DNA of 64,000 nt from Myotis daubentonii. Lineage: Eukaryota; Chordata; Mammalia; Chiroptera; Vespertilionidae. Shown in pieces: positions 1-12,843 of this stretch; the stretch's first letter is position 1, and every line of letters begins with the position of its first letter. A program made the translations under genes and the position numbers. The notes under the pieces were generated by a model that was not told the DNA's origin, made no database searches, and saw only the letters and a program-made list of their open reading frames with translations. Location of the stretch: assembly GCF_963259705.1 (NCBI RefSeq), contig NC_081850.1:35573892-35637891 (forward strand), given 5' to 3'.

Positions 1-2159
1 ATAATACATTTCATTTAAGTCAATGTACCCAAGATATTATCATTTCAAAATGTAACAATTGGTAAAGAGACATCTGCATCCTTTTGTTCACCATCTCGAT
101 TCAGACCAGCCACGTTTCAAGTGACCAATAGCCACCATGTGTCCTCCAAGGTAAACTGCTAGTGGCTGCTGTCCACCTACAGGAAGGCACCTGGGGGTAA
201 GTCTCACACATTAAAAGGAGCTCCAACCTCGAAACAAAACCCGCAGGTGTCTGCTATATCACCATGTGAAATGAAGCGTCTCTTACGGAGGCAAACATTT
301 CGTGGCTTAGTATGCACATGAGGAATAGTTTGCAATCATCGAGGGTTGGCACTGCTGTAGGAGTGTACACGGCACCGTACATGTTGTCTTCGTTGAGTTC
401 TCCCTGGAAACAGCCTGACGGAAGGATGGAGTGCAGGTGATGCCCCTGGAAGGAGCAAGGGCACTGGCAGGGGATGGAAAGGTGAGCTAAGGAAGGGAAG
501 GCAGCCAGTAAGGGCTGTGCTGTTGAGCCAGCTGCTGCGGCCGGTGCCTGAAGATTAATCTCATGCAGGCTCTGGTATATAAAGTGAGTAACCTGCCTCC
601 ACGTGACCCCGGGGAGAGTACGGAGCTGGGTGTTTACACTCTAAGGATCCCCTGTCAGTGCTCATGTCACTGGGTTCTTTCTAGGGTCTAATATTAACTG
701 TTGGATAAAAATATTATTAACTTTGTTTTTTAAAGACTTAAAAGTTTCAAAATCTTCTAAAGACCACAATACATAAAAATGAGAGTAAACAGTTTGGGTT
801 GTAAAAGATCTAAATGGGAAGTTTAAGAATACTTTTCTTGAGGAAGAAAAGGCAAAATGAACAAAAATTGCAAGGAACTTGTTTCAGGAGTTGAACGGTA
901 GAGCTCAGCCACCGAATTCCTAGCAAAACCTATGACTGTTGCTGGAGGGAGACCCAAGATGAAGGAGAGCACAAAGCAGCCGGCTGCAATCTGAGAGGTT
1001 GCCCTGACTTCAAACCAAGTGCTAATTAATGAAGTCAAAGGTGTCCTCAGACACAATACAAAAGATCAGATGGAAGGTCTCTGCTCTTTAATAAATGGAC
1101 TTGTGTCATAATTATAATAAAGGTCAGCACCTAGGGTTTATTGGACAAGTGCTGTGTGTTTGAACCTTTGCTGAGTTTGAGCTGAAACAGCTTTGTGCAC
1201 CTATGTGGGACCATCGCGACCTGAGACTGTGGCTGCCACAGGCTGGGGACGCACATCGCCCTTCACCAGACTACAGAGAGGAAAAGACACAGTTACTTTC
1301 ACCTCAGATTGACAGTGGGAAAGGGAAACACATTTAGCTTGATCCCCTAAGACGAGAGTAGGGTTTGTTGGATCAATTGGTGACCAGTAGAACTTTCAGA
1401 GAAATCCTGTCCTGAAGAGAAATGAAGAACTACCCTCGTCCCCAAATCCCTCCTCCATGGGGAGCACAAAACCACACAGCCATCAGGGCTCTAGCCGGTC
1501 ATATAAATTAGCCAAGAAAATGCCCCTGAAAGCAGCCTGCAAAGCCAACAGAAATTTAATTCCAATAACATACACCTATCTTCATCATTAACAACATTCT
1601 TCCTTTTTTAATGAGGCTTAGCTCTCTAATTGTAATGCTGGTGCAAAGCTTTTGTTCATTATAAAAGCACCTTCCAGGCACCTTTTGGCCAATCCTGCAC
1701 CTATCACAGGGAGAAAAACTTCCTACCAAAGCTAATGACACTCATAGTAGAAGGTGTTAAAATGGGTCATATGTCTCCTGCCTCTGGTCTCTCCTATTTC
1801 CTAAGGTTATCAATTACAGCTTACTTATGATAAATCAGAGGATGCCTAACATAATGAACCAAAACATAATGAACAATCCAGTCTTAACTATATAAAATTG
1901 TTTATCACATCTTGTGTAAACTGTGAACTGTGAGCAAAGTTATGAATGTGAGACAGTTACATTATGCACAATAATTAATTTTACTTTAAACTGGTTAAAA
2001 AAGAAACTGAAAGTAGAATAAAAATCACTTTCCATAATTAATCAATAAACAAAATTTTACCTCAAATTTAATAAGAAGAAACTGAAGGTGGGAAAATCGC
2101 TTCCTAGAATTTATAGGGGATGTCAATAGAATCATTCTATCACAGAATGATATTAAAGA

Positions 2160-2645
2160 CTAGAGGCCTGGTGCACAAATTCGTGCACCAGTGGGGTCCC
2201 TCGGCCTGGTGGGGTCCCTGCGGGATAGGGACAAAACCGGTTCTCCAACATCCCTGAGGGGTCCCGGATTGCGAGAGGGCACAGGCCAGGCCAAGGGACC
2301 CCACCAATGCATGATCAGGGCCAGGGAGGGACACAGGAGGTTGGCCAGCCTGGGAGAGACTGCGGGAGGGCTCCAGGGCATGTCCAGCCCGTCTTGCTTG
2401 CTCAGTCCCGATTGGCCGGACACCAGCAGCAAGCTAACCTACCAGTCGGAGCATCTGCCCCCTGGTGGTCAATGCATGTCATAGTGACTGGTCGGCTGGT
2501 CAACTGTCTGCCCCCTAGTGGTCAGTGCACATCATAGCGAACGGTTGAGCAGCCTTAGCATATCATTAGCATGTTATGCTTTGATTGGTTGAACTAAGGA
2601 CCAGATGACTGGACACTTAGCATATTAGGCTTTTATTATATAGGA
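2160..2645 (-). mobile_element. Non-autonomous Helitron, HeliBat type
   Basis: Read on the minus strand, the element begins TCCTATATAATAAAAGCC at 2645 and ends in a GTGCAC hairpin followed by CTAG at 2160. It is flanked by A on the 5' side and T on the 3' side, the rolling-circle transposon insertion signature. The internal part is GC-rich and contains the motif 'ccccctggtggtca' repeated with variation, typical of vesper-bat Helitrons. It encodes nothing convincing; the overlapping open frames on both strands are by-products of its base composition. Confidence 0.9.
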
Positions 2646-3017
2646 TGTGACAGTGATTCAGATAAAGAGAATTTTTTGTTCTAAATGACTAGCATTCAAT
2701 AAACTTTAGGTAAAACAGAATCTAAACAATGAAACAAAGTATTTTGGCAATTATCTTTAGTTTAAGAAACAGAGTGAGGAAATTGCCCAAGTGTGAGTAT
2801 TTGTCTGAGGATGACAATGTTGATACAGAATCTGCTCTTTTTGAAATCTAGTTTGATATGCTCATTCAAAAGCAGTCAAAATGTGGCAGTTTTCTTTTCC
2901 TTGTCCTCAAAGGCCATTATCTCCCTAGTTTCACCTTGCCTCAGAGCGACACAATCATCTTTCTCCTTTTAATAATCTTGAACTTACAAGTGCCAATTTT
3001 ATATGAATTTTCTCTCT

Positions 3018-3048
<31 letters not shown>

Positions 3049-3053
3049 CACAC
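3018..3053. repeat. (CA)n microsatellite
   Basis: A run of CA dinucleotides that breaks up into CTCACA units at its right end. It lies in SMARCA2 intron 3. Confidence 0.95.
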
Positions 3054-4142
3054 ATGCAAACACGAAATATTATATACTTGCCTTTGAAGACTTTTTTTTT
3101 TACCCAAGAACTAAAAGTAAACAATGTTATCATTGGTACCATAAGGTACACAATTCAGTATTTATTGAAAGAAATGATTTTGCTTCTCAACCAATCACTT
3201 AAAATAACTTAATAGGTTGCTAGGTAGTTAAAGCTGGCAGGTTTCTGATCAATACCCCATCTCTCTGTACCTGTGTGTTTATAAATGGCTCTCTACACTA
3301 GGGTTTTTAAAGATACATGTTATTATAGAGTCTAAAGTCTTTTAAAATCATTATACTAAATAAGACTGCATTATACCAATACTACTTTGTCAAAAATACA
3401 TGGTTAAATAATTCATTCCCCAGCCTACAACGCACTTTTACTACTTTAGAGAAAAATATTACATGCTAATTTTGACTCCACTTAATGCAGGCCCCTGCAT
3501 TTCAAAGTAATTATAATTTACTGAAATAATATAAAAATGAAGATTTATTTAAAATTGTTGATTTCTGAGTGCATAAGTTCACTTCTCTACCTAACTGAAC
3601 AAAATTTACTAAGTATGTATCCAGTTATGTGCTACATACACATTAGTGCCAAGTGTTGGAGAGTCCAGAAAAAATCATCATTCTTAAGTTGATGAAAGGA
3701 GCCAAGCAATGAGAGAAATTTGAAGATACATAAAAGTAAAAATACTCCATTAAAATTCATGCATTTTGGAGTTTTCCCATGGCCCACAGTTAGAGGCACT
3801 ACAAAGCCAGAACAGATAGAGCAAGCACATGGTTTTGCCAATCACTGAATACAGCTCATCTGCACTTCCCAAGTATTAAAAATTAGAGCTACATTAGCTC
3901 TGTGAACACACCTAGCTCCTTAGAATTTTAATTCATTCTTAACACTAAATGGGTCAATTTTTTTCTTCCTGGACTGTAAAACGTCCCAAGACATTTTCAG
4001 GATGCTTTTCTGACATGGTCAAGATTTTGTGAGTCATCTGCAACAACTATACCTACCTGTCATCAAAATTAAGATCAGAGTCTGGGATATTCACAACCCT
4101 GTTTGCATATTAATGAAGACACACTCCTATGTCACCATGACT

Positions 4143-4321
4143 TTCCATCTTTGAGGGCGGGGCAGTCAATTAGCATATTCCCTCCTTATTGGCTGTGGGC
4201 GCCACCATCTTTTGAGGGTGAGACAGTCAATTAGCATATTCCCTCCTTATTGGCTGTGGGTGCTGCCATCTTTGCGATGGTATGAGGGTCAATTAGCATA
4301 TTCCCTCTTTATGAGATAGGA
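4143..4321 (-). mobile_element. Helitron-related fragment with about 61-bp direct repeats
   Basis: Three tandem units begin near 4165, 4226 and 4288. Each carries GTCAATTAGCATATTCCCTC, and the first two continue into TTATTGGCTGTGGG. On the minus strand the right end reads TCCTATCTCATAAAG with the expected A|T flank at 4321/4322, the 5' end of another bat Helitron family. I could not find the CTAG 3' terminus to the left, so this is either a truncated copy or one with a diverged end. Confidence 0.55.
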
Positions 4322-4672
4322 TAAAACTAACTACATTTTTCTAAATCTTTACACTCGAAAACCTTCTCTCAGGTGGTTGGAGGCCTAATCATGGATGGAG
4401 AAAAAAGCTCATACTAGTATATATTAAATTACATAGGAGTATACAAAAGAATGCATAAACCATAAACTTTGAATTAGAATATCAACATACTGGGGTTAAT
4501 TAGTGCTAGAATAACCCATGCCCCTTGCATGTTTAATGACCATACCATGATTCTGAAAACAAGTTACACTGTATTCAAAAGACTTTGAGGTATCTTTACA
4601 TGCCTCCAACAGTGAGGGAAAAAGGCACCAAGAAGAAGAGAAATATTCCATATATTGATTTGGCCATTATTG

Positions 4673-5331
4673 TGGGTTGAATCGTGCCCTCTACAAAAAT
4701 AAGTTTGAAACCCTAACCCCTAGTTCCTGTGAATGTAACCTTATTTTGGAATAGGATCCTTGCAGATGTAATTAAGATGAGGTTGCCCAGCCAGCATGGC
4801 TCAGTGGTTGAGCATTGATCTATGAGTCAGGAGGTAAGAGTTCGATTCCCAGTTAGGGCACATGCCTGGGTTGTGGGCTCTAATACCCAGTAAGGGGCTC
4901 TGTGGGAGGCAGCTGATTGAGGATTCTCTCTCATCATTGATGCTTCTATCTCTTTCTCCCTCTCCCTTCCTCTCTGAAATCAATAAAAATATATATATTT
5001 TTTAAAAGGATGAGGTCATAGTGAATTAGAGTAGGTCCTAATCTGATGACCGGTATCTTTATGAGAGGAGGGAAATCTGGAAACAGACACAGACACACAG
5101 GAAAAATGTCATGTGGAGACCAAGACAGAGATAGGAGGGATAGATCAGCAAGCCAAAGAATTCCAAGGATGTTGACAATCTACAGAAGCTAGGAGAGGCA
5201 ACAAATTCTTCCTACAGTCCTCAGAGTGCACGGCCCTGCTGGTACCTTGATTTCAGACTTCTAGTCTCCTGCGAAAGAATGATTTTCCATTGTTTGAAGC
5301 CACCCAGTTTGTGGCCTAGGAGACTAACACA
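4673..5331 (+). repeat. MLT1-type (MaLR) solo LTR, split by a SINE
   Basis: Starts TGTGGGTTGAATCGTG and ends GAGACTAACACA, with internal landmarks 'cctaacccctagt', 'ttgcagatgtaattaagatgagg', 'gacacacagg', 'gccaaggaa'-like and 'aagccacccagtttgtgg'. These match the consensus of old MLT1-class LTRs as I remember it. A VES SINE at 4788-5004 interrupts it. No internal viral sequence is present, so it is a solo LTR. Confidence 0.75.
4788..5004 (+). mobile_element. VES-type SINE inserted in the LTR
   Basis: tRNA-derived head with A box (TGGCTCAGTGGTTGAGCA) and B box (GAGTTCGATTCCC), a body containing 'ggcacatgcctgggttg' and 'ggaggcagctgat', a CT-rich segment, then AATAAAAATATATA and an A-rich tail. 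The flanks share GATGAGGT, a short target-site duplication that lines up the two LTR halves. Confidence 0.92.
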
Positions 5332-5838
5332 ACTACCCACCAGCAATGACAGGTAATTCCACTGCCAAAAGGGCACCTTTCCGACAATGTACGTATGAAC
5401 GTGCAGTGTGAGGGGCTCAGGTGGCGCATTGTGCCTTCACATGTTGTTGGGGGGCAGGCCAGGATCCTCCCCCCAGCCCTGTCACTTACAGGTGGTGGAA
5501 ATTGGGAAAACAAAGTAAATTCTCTTTTATCCCATCTATAAAACCGGGGTGATATAATTCACCTCACTAGATCATGATAAAGATTCCGAATGAAGTACAC
5601 AGGGCCCTCTGCTAGCTAGTGGAAGCTGGTAAAATTACTAGGATTTTGTGAGTAAAAGTGACCACATGAATAATCAAATTGTGTTGGTAGGGACTGAGGG
5701 TGATTTCTATAGAGAAAAGAAACCTGCTGGATTCACTCTTCCTCTGACATGTTCTTTGGAAGTCACAGTTAAAATAACCAATATGAAAGACAAACGACTA
5801 CGGTCTGAAGCCAAAATCAGGCATGTAGCGTTACAGAC

Positions 5839-5968
5839 CTTGGCTGTGTTGATCCATCGGACTCTGGGGCGGGCCCATCCCGGGGTGAGGTGGTCGCATG
5901 CCGGTGCCCTTCATGGACCCGCAGTGGATGTCTTCTACAATGCCCTTGTCGTGCATGCCATCCATGGG
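5839..5968 (-). CDS. SMARCA2: SMARCA2 exon 3 (residues 76-118 plus first base of the next codon)
   Basis: The minus strand reads a pyrimidine-containing acceptor ending TTTCAG, then an open frame beginning [10 protein letters not shown], continuing through [20 protein letters not shown] and ending MDQHSQ, then a GT donor (G|GTCTGT). This is the known continuation of SMARCA2 after the exon 2 peptide. The entering phase is 0, matching the exact 75-codon exon 2. Length 130 bp leaves one base for the next exon. It belongs to the proline/glycine-rich N-terminal region of the BAF ATPase, upstream of the QLQ and HSA domains. From memory the human protein has Ile where Met is seen at the second and fifth residues; this needs an alignment. 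The donor is weaker than consensus (no A at +3 or G at +5). Confidence 0.95.
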
Positions 5969-6122
5969 CTGAAACAGGCGAAGCACCGCTGTTAGATACC
6001 GCCTTCATATAGAGCAGCTCTATCTGGAGTTGTAAGTCCCCTCTCTAAAGTCCTCAAAACAGTGGCACAGTCACCTATCACCCATACAACAGTCATATAT
6101 TTTTACACCTACATTACACATA

Positions 6123-6404
6123 CAGTGGGGCCTTGACTTACGAGTGTCCCGACTAACGAGTTTTTCGAGATACGAGCCGTCTCTCGGCCGATTTTTTGCT
6201 TTGAGTTGCGAGCTAAAATTCGGGTTACGAACCAGCTTCAGATACCCCACCGCTAGCTGGCACAGCGAACGTCACAGTGAACGCCACAACATCAGCCCAG
6301 CATCACGTGTCATGGTAATGGTGAAAATGGATTTGACATACGAGTAATTTGAGTTACAAGCTCCATCATGGAATGAATTAAACTCGTAAGTCAAGGCCCC
6401 ACTG
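6123..6404. mobile_element. Tc1/mariner-superfamily (Tigger/pogo-like) MITE, 282 bp
   Basis: Inverted terminal repeats CAGTGGGGCCTTGACTTACGAG and its reverse complement at the two ends are essentially perfect over about 22 bp. The element is flanked by TA on both sides, the mariner-type target duplication. It is too short to encode a transposase. The near-perfect termini suggest limited age. Confidence 0.88.
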
Positions 6405-7712
6405 TATTATTATAATATATTACATATATTTTAGAGGTGGGGACAAAAAAAAATTAAAAAGACTACATCAATAGGATCATCAAAACTACCTGTTAAGTCC
6501 AAAGTTAAGAGTATAAACAGTTGAATTTTTCCTATAATGTCAAAACCTGGAAGTAAAAATAAAATTCTGCTCACAAGGCATACAAATAAAAGCTGTTCTT
6601 CCATACCTTCTTAAGTAAGTCCTGAAACCTGCCCTGTGTTGAAGTTAGTCTCAAGTCTGAAGGAAGACTATTTTAAATGTCTGTGATGATCGATTTGTTG
6701 GGTAATTTTTTGTCATCAGAGCGGAAGGGACTACGGAAAGTTGAAAAGTTGAAACCAGAAAGTTCCATGGCAGTTGGGAAAAGAGAACAGACCGGGTAGA
6801 GCAGAGAATGGGGTGACCACTGAAAGGGAAGGGCAGTGAAACAGATGAAGCTGTGCCACAGAGGGGGGCAAGACTGAAAAAGGTTAAAGGCACAGTTTGG
6901 GGGAAAATTAAGAACACAGGGTCTGGGAACAGGACTTGAGGCCTAGTACATAACAGACACACAATAAATAGCTATTGAGCGGACGTTAATCCAATCCAGA
7001 ATTGGGCACCGGAGCATGTGTTTGGGAAAGGCAAAGTCGATTCCTCTGCAAACTGCAACAGCAATTTTCAAAAACAGCCTGAAAGGAATATTTCCAGGAG
7101 TTTATAGAAACCAAATAACTTCAAGCAAGAAAGCATGAATGCTTGCAGTTTTGGAGAAAGGAAAGTTAATTTCTGCAGAGTCAAAAGCATGCACTTGAAA
7201 AGAGGAAAAATGTACCATAAAGAGGATGTTCAGAAGAAAAATGGGAAGGGTTTGGTATAAAGAGTGTCTCTGAGTGTGTTAAATAGTAATAATAGGGAGG
7301 AAATCAAAGCAACACAGCAGATGCATTTAGGCCACTTGTTTATTTATTTCCAGTAATGCTGCAAAGCAAAAAGCTGACGCTCAGAGGGAGAAGGGGGAGA
7401 AAGACAAGGAAGACAGCTGTCCATAAAAAGAGTAAGAAAGCGAAGGCATCTGGTCAGCAGGTGTGAACTTAGGCACTAAACCCGTCCTCACCCAGGGAAT
7501 TATCTGAGGGGCTGGGGGTTCAGGAGAACCAGATTGGCCAAAAAAAATGCACACCTTGCAGAATGAGAGCAAAACCAAACAAAACAGAGTTGAGATGAGG
7601 GTAGAGAATATGAGGACATGTGAACAGAAGGGGTCGGAAGAGATAATTATTAATAAAAACAACCCAGTGCAAAAATGTAACACTGACCCAACACTTATTT
7701 ATACAGCTAACG

Positions 7713-7932
7713 TTTTTTAAAATATATTTTTATTGATTGCAGAGAGGTAGGAAGAGGGAGAGAGAGAGAGAAACATCCATGATGAGAGAGACTCATGGAA
7801 CAGCTGCCTCCTGCAAGTCCCCCACTGGGGATCGAGCCTACAACCCTGGCATGTGCCCTTGACTGGAATCGAACCTGGGACCTTTCAGTTTGCAGGCCTA
7901 TGCTCTATCCACTGAGCCAAACCGGCTAGGGC
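7713..7932 (-). mobile_element. VES-type SINE, antisense
   Basis: The A/T-rich tail is at the left, then 'ttttattgattgcagagagg', 'gcctcctgcaagtcccccactggggatcgagcc', an inverted B box and 'ctgagccaaaccggctagggc' at the right (tRNA head). A CAGCTAAC target duplication flanks both ends. Confidence 0.92.
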
Positions 7933-9375
7933 CAGCTAACTTTTAAATGCTTAAATAATCATAGAGATTAGCTAAATATGTCCTTCACATTTTATCTTTC
8001 ATTTTGGAGGTGAGACATCCTTAACCCATTCTGAAATTATTTAACCCATCTGGACTAAGGTTTTACAAGTGACAGATCAGACCTATAATACAACTCCCAA
8101 ATTAATTTAATATGAGCAGAAGACAATTTAATGACTTCAGTCTGTCTATATGTTCAATATGTCTGCTAAAAATATGATATAAAAAAAGTTTCATTTCATC
8201 AGCTACCTGACAAGCTAAAAATGTGTTTGTTTTTCTTTTTCTAAAAATAAAAGGAGAGAGAACTTGGGAACATTATAGGGATATTCACAATATATTTTTA
8301 AATGCAAAGAAGACAGTTGCAGAGTAATTAAGTAGGAATATGATTCTATTATGGTGAAAGAAAAATTATTTTAAAAAATCACACCTGTGTATGATTTTTA
8401 CTGAGCATGGAGAAAAGTAAGGTGTGAAAAGCTGTCAACTGGGGTAGAGCCAGGATTAACCATTTCCTTTATCTCAGTATGGTTTCATTTTTCAAAATAA
8501 GCACTATGTTACTTTTCTGATTTGAAAATCATCAAATTACAAAATTTGTAAAGAAGTGGGTCTTTTCTTTTGGTCTCCAATGCCTTAGCTTAAACTTGAC
8601 CTACGGTCCCACACAATTAGAAGAAAGACTTGCTCTTTTTTGCAGAAATCTTTCCGTTTTAAACCAGTATCTCCCATGTTTTGTCTATTTAGCATTAAGA
8701 GGCATCCCACCACCCTATCCCCGTAATGTCATCCACAGGGGACGTAAAACCTCTACTGTCTCATCAGGCACGACCTTCAGGTAATAGGCAGTGGCCTCAC
8801 AGAGTTTCCTTGACTTTTGCTGACTTTCAAGGCAAATTGTCTCAGAGGCTCTTGTTTACTTGCTCCAACGGCTGTTCTCTCTTCTTTGCATGTCCTGTGA
8901 AGGCCTAATGCCAAAACTGTCCCAGTATGACCATCCCCACAGCAACAATCCAAGTCTCACAAACAGAGGATCATTATAACAGTCCAGAAACAGGCGGCTG
9001 GCCCCGAGCTCTGCTAAATCAGGCCCCTCTCCCAGAATGAAGCCACTGAGAGAGACAGCCAAGTGCCTGCGAGGGCCTCCCTAGAAACTACCTAAAATCT
9101 TTAGGAAGGGACTCATGTTCCTTTTACTCTTTGAGATCTAATTTTTAAAATAAACACCAACATTTTAAAGAAACAATAATTCTCAGTATGTTCATTTGTG
9201 GATGATGTAAGTTACTGAACACATATAGTCAGACTTATTCATTTATACACTTATTCACCAAGCCAAAATAGCTGCAACCCATACATCAGAGAATTTAACT
9301 ATCAGAACTGCATAGTCTATCTTCTCTTTTTAAAAAGCCACGATCTAATCTTCCTAACTAATGCAACATCTGTCA

Positions 9376-9798
<423 letters not shown>

Positions 9799-10483
9799 CT
9801 GAGTTGAAAAGAAGGGGAAAAAAAGGAATGTTTTCAACATGATGCTAAGATCAGAATAAAACAGTTGTTAGTATTTGACGGTGCCATTTTTATAACAAAC
9901 ATCAAACAGAACTGCCCTGCCTGCTCCAGATGTTTGAATGTGATATATATCCATCTGCCCTAGTCTTTATGAAGACCACTTGTTTAAAAGAAAAAAATAC
10001 TCTAAATGATTCCCCAGAAAGATATAAATCATCTAAGATACAAAAAGTACTCACTGGAGAAACTCAAATTTAGCACATAAGCAGAATTCTGAACAAGTTT
10101 GAAATTTATTACTGAAGCCAACAGATGCTCTCCATTACTTACTGGCTGGGGCACCTAGCAAGTCATTAACCTCCCAAAGCCATTAAAACATAAACCCCTT
10201 AAAACATATCCAACCAACATCCATTTTCATAAGTAAGTGGACATTCAAAACTTCATAGAAAATCCTAGGTAGTTAAAATCCCAGATAGCGAAAAAGTACA
10301 ATTCCATAAATTGAGAATGAAAGAGAATCCCCAATCATAGGAACAGCAGAGGTTATGGGAGTCAGACAAATATGGGTCCATGTGATATAATTATTAGCTG
10401 AGAGTGAAATGCAACAATACATGTAAAAACACAGTTCTTTGCCTGGCACAATAAGCAGCCATCTATTATTATTAAGCAGCCAT

Positions 10484-10513
10484 CTATCATTATTATTATT
10501 ATTATTATTATTA
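10484..10513. repeat. (ATT)n microsatellite at an old SINE end
   Basis: Run of ATT triplets. The preceding 150 bp ('gggagtcagacaaatatgggtcc' to 'ctttgcctggcacaataa') looks like a decayed MIR element, so the run probably grew from its 3' end. Confidence 0.7.
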
Positions 10514-10524
10514 TAAAACTGGTA

Positions 10525-10915
10525 TTCAGATTATATATATTTCAGGTGTTCAACATTATAGATGTTTGGATACACTGCATGGTATTCACCGTTGTAAATC
10601 TAGTTACCATCCATCACCATACAATTGACCCCCTTTACCCATTTCGCACTCCTCTCAACACCTTTCCCATCTGTTCTTTCTATGATTTTGTTTGTTCATT
10701 GCTTTTTTTTAAGATTCCACATATAAGTGAAATCATACGGTATTTGTCTTCTCCGTCTGACTTGTTTCACTTAGCATAATACTGCCCTCAAGAGTTCCTT
10801 CCTTTTAAAGGCTGAGTAATTTCCATTTCCTTTATCCATTCATCTACCAATGGGCACTTAGGCTATTTCCATGTTTTAGCTATTGTAAATAATACTGCAA
10901 GGAACATAAAGGTGC
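10525..10915 (-). mobile_element. L1 3' end fragment, antisense
   Basis: Contains the reverse complement of the mammalian L1 3' region: 'caggtgttcaacattatagat', 'ccatcaccatacaattgaccc', 'cacatataagtgaaatcatacggtatttgtctt' and 'cacttagcataatactgccctcaag'. No usable reading frame. Confidence 0.85.
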
Positions 10916-11957
10916 CTATATTTTTTCAAATTAATGTTTTCTTCTCCTGTGACCACTCTTTTTAGCATTATCTTCCCCACCACCGCCACAAAACCAGAGG
11001 TGATCAGAAGGATCAGTTTAAGACATGGTCCTCCTGCCAGCCAATGGAAGACAACTTGGACAGTCGAGAATCCGTCCTAGGCCTCTCTGTGGTCCAATAT
11101 TCCAAGAGAAGTCATCCATGACGCCTGGATCGGGGCCCACCACAGATGAGGTAAGTCAATTCTGGGTCTATTTCAGCAAAGTCATATTTCATCGCCCACG
11201 CTCTGAAACTTTTTGGCATCCCCACCGAGGAGCTCCCTCATGGGGTGGGTACAACTACATCTTGGACATGAGCCAAAAACAAGTAAATAAGTGTTTTTCC
11301 AAATCCTGATGGAGATCAATGATCCCAGAAAGATAGCTGAATGCCACTAGTGATAGTAATTATTACACAGTATGTTATCTGGGGGCACACACCTGTACAC
11401 ACAAAAACTTTCTGCTGTTACCCTCACAAAATAGAGAATGAGACACCATAAGAGATTTATTTACCCACTGCTCAGTGGCAGGGATAGAATTAGACCACAA
11501 GGGCCCAGTCACCTATAACAAGACCCTCTCCACAGTGAAAATAGAGGTTTAAAAAAACACCCCACATTAGTTCCATTCTTAGCTACCTACTATCACCTCT
11601 CGCAGAATCTCTAGACTGTGAAGGCCATGAAGACAGGTTTGGCTCTTTTTCATTCCTGTATCCCCAGCACCTCTGACCAGCATGTAGTAAGTGCTCAAAA
11701 AAAATCTGAATGAACTGAAACGACAATTTCAAGGGCAAACGATTAACAGAGTCAATTATTTTATGTATAAAAATTATAGAGCAATCAGTGTCTGAGGTGT
11801 GTTCACAGGGCTCAGTTTGTAAAGTATGACTGCCCAATCATTATACTATGCACCTGAAACTAACAGAAAATAATATTGAATGTAATCTGTAATTGAAAAA
11901 AAGAAACCTTAAAAGCGTAGGCAAGAACTCAGGGCAGAAGTCAGACATAGACAAATA

Positions 11958-12283
11958 CAGCAGTCCTCGGGTTACGTCGGACTCCATGTACGTCGTTCCG
12001 CGGTTACGTCGCCATTTCCCATTTATTTATTAAAAAAAAAAGTTCCATAACTTCAACGTATGTACATATGTACTTTATGTTTTTTATTATTTATTTACCA
12101 CAAGTAAAGGTCAGGAATTGTTCTTTCTTTTAAATTTTTTTTACTGTTTCACTTCATTACTGCTGTGGATGTGCTCCATGTGAGTGACGTAGGTGCTTAT
12201 GTGGGTGGGTTCAGACTTATGGCGAAAACCGCGTCACGTTGTGCTATAGGAACGGATCTCCAATGTAACCCGAGGACCTACTG
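11958..12283. mobile_element. Tc1/mariner-type MITE, 326 bp
   Basis: Begins CAGCAGTCCTCGGGTTACGT and ends with the imperfect inverse (GTAACCCGAGGACCTACTG). TA duplicates flank it. It sits within L1 sequence that reads through when the element and one TA are removed. Family different from the 6123-6404 element. Confidence 0.87.
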
Positions 12284-12498
12284 TACCATATGATTTCACT
12301 TCTACGTAGAATCTAAAAAAAACAAAACAAAAACACATAAACAAAACAAAAGAGCAACAGACTCACAGATAGAACAAACTGATGGTTGCCAGAGTGGAAG
12401 GGGTGGGGAATAAGTGAAAAATGTGAAGGGGAATAAGAGTACAAACTTCCAGTTATTAGATAAAAAAGCCACAGGGATATAGTGTACAACACAGGGAA

Positions 12499-12843
12499 TA
12501 TATAAAAAAAGGCTAATATGCAAATTGACTGAACAGCAGAACCACCGGTCGCTATGACGCGCACTGACCGCCAGGGGCAGATGCTCAACACAGGAGCTGC
12601 ACCCGGGTGGTGAGTGTGCTCCCACAAGGGGAGCGCCACTCAACCAGAAGCCAGGCTCCGGGCTGGCGAGCGCAGCAGCAGTGGCAGGAGCCTCTCCTGC
12701 CTCCACGACCGCCCTAAGGATGTCCATCCGACTGCTGGAATGTCAGCAGTCAGACATTCCCCGAGGGCTTCCGGATTGCAAGAGGGCACAGGCTGGGCTG
12801 AGGGACACTCCTAGTGCATGAATTTCGTGCACTGGGCCTCTAG
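12499..12843 (+). mobile_element. Non-autonomous Helitron, HeliBat type
   Basis: The 5' end is decayed (TATATAAAAAAAGGCTAATATGC), followed by the usual 'cgctatgacgcgcactgaccgccag' body. The 3' hairpin GTGCATGAATTTCGTGCAC is followed by GGGCCTCTAG at 12843 and then T. Inserted between A and T in an L1. Confidence 0.88.

Larger units (their letters stand above)
1..5838 (-). other. SMARCA2: SMARCA2 intron 3 (partial)
   Basis: Sequence downstream of the exon 3 splice donor in the minus-strand reading of SMARCA2. I searched the reverse strand for the next coding exon (the proline/glycine-rich part before the QLQ motif) and did not find it, so exon 4 lies beyond the left edge. Apart from the repeats listed separately (a Helitron, a CA microsatellite, a Helitron-like tandem array, and an LTR split by a SINE), positions 1-2159 and 2646-4142 look like unremarkable AT-rich intronic DNA. 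Confidence 0.75.

Noticed and set aside
4143..4321. CRISPR-like array of direct repeats
   Set aside because: Mammalian nuclear DNA; the units are contiguous with no unique spacers and end in a Helitron terminus.
4788..5004. tRNA genes suggested by A and B boxes here and in other SINEs
   Set aside because: Each box pair sits in a VES SINE with a CT-rich body and A-rich tail; no cloverleaf is intact.
1..5838. Search for SMARCA2 exon 4 in the left part
   Set aside because: No reverse-strand proline/glycine/glutamine-rich exon with proper splice sites was found.
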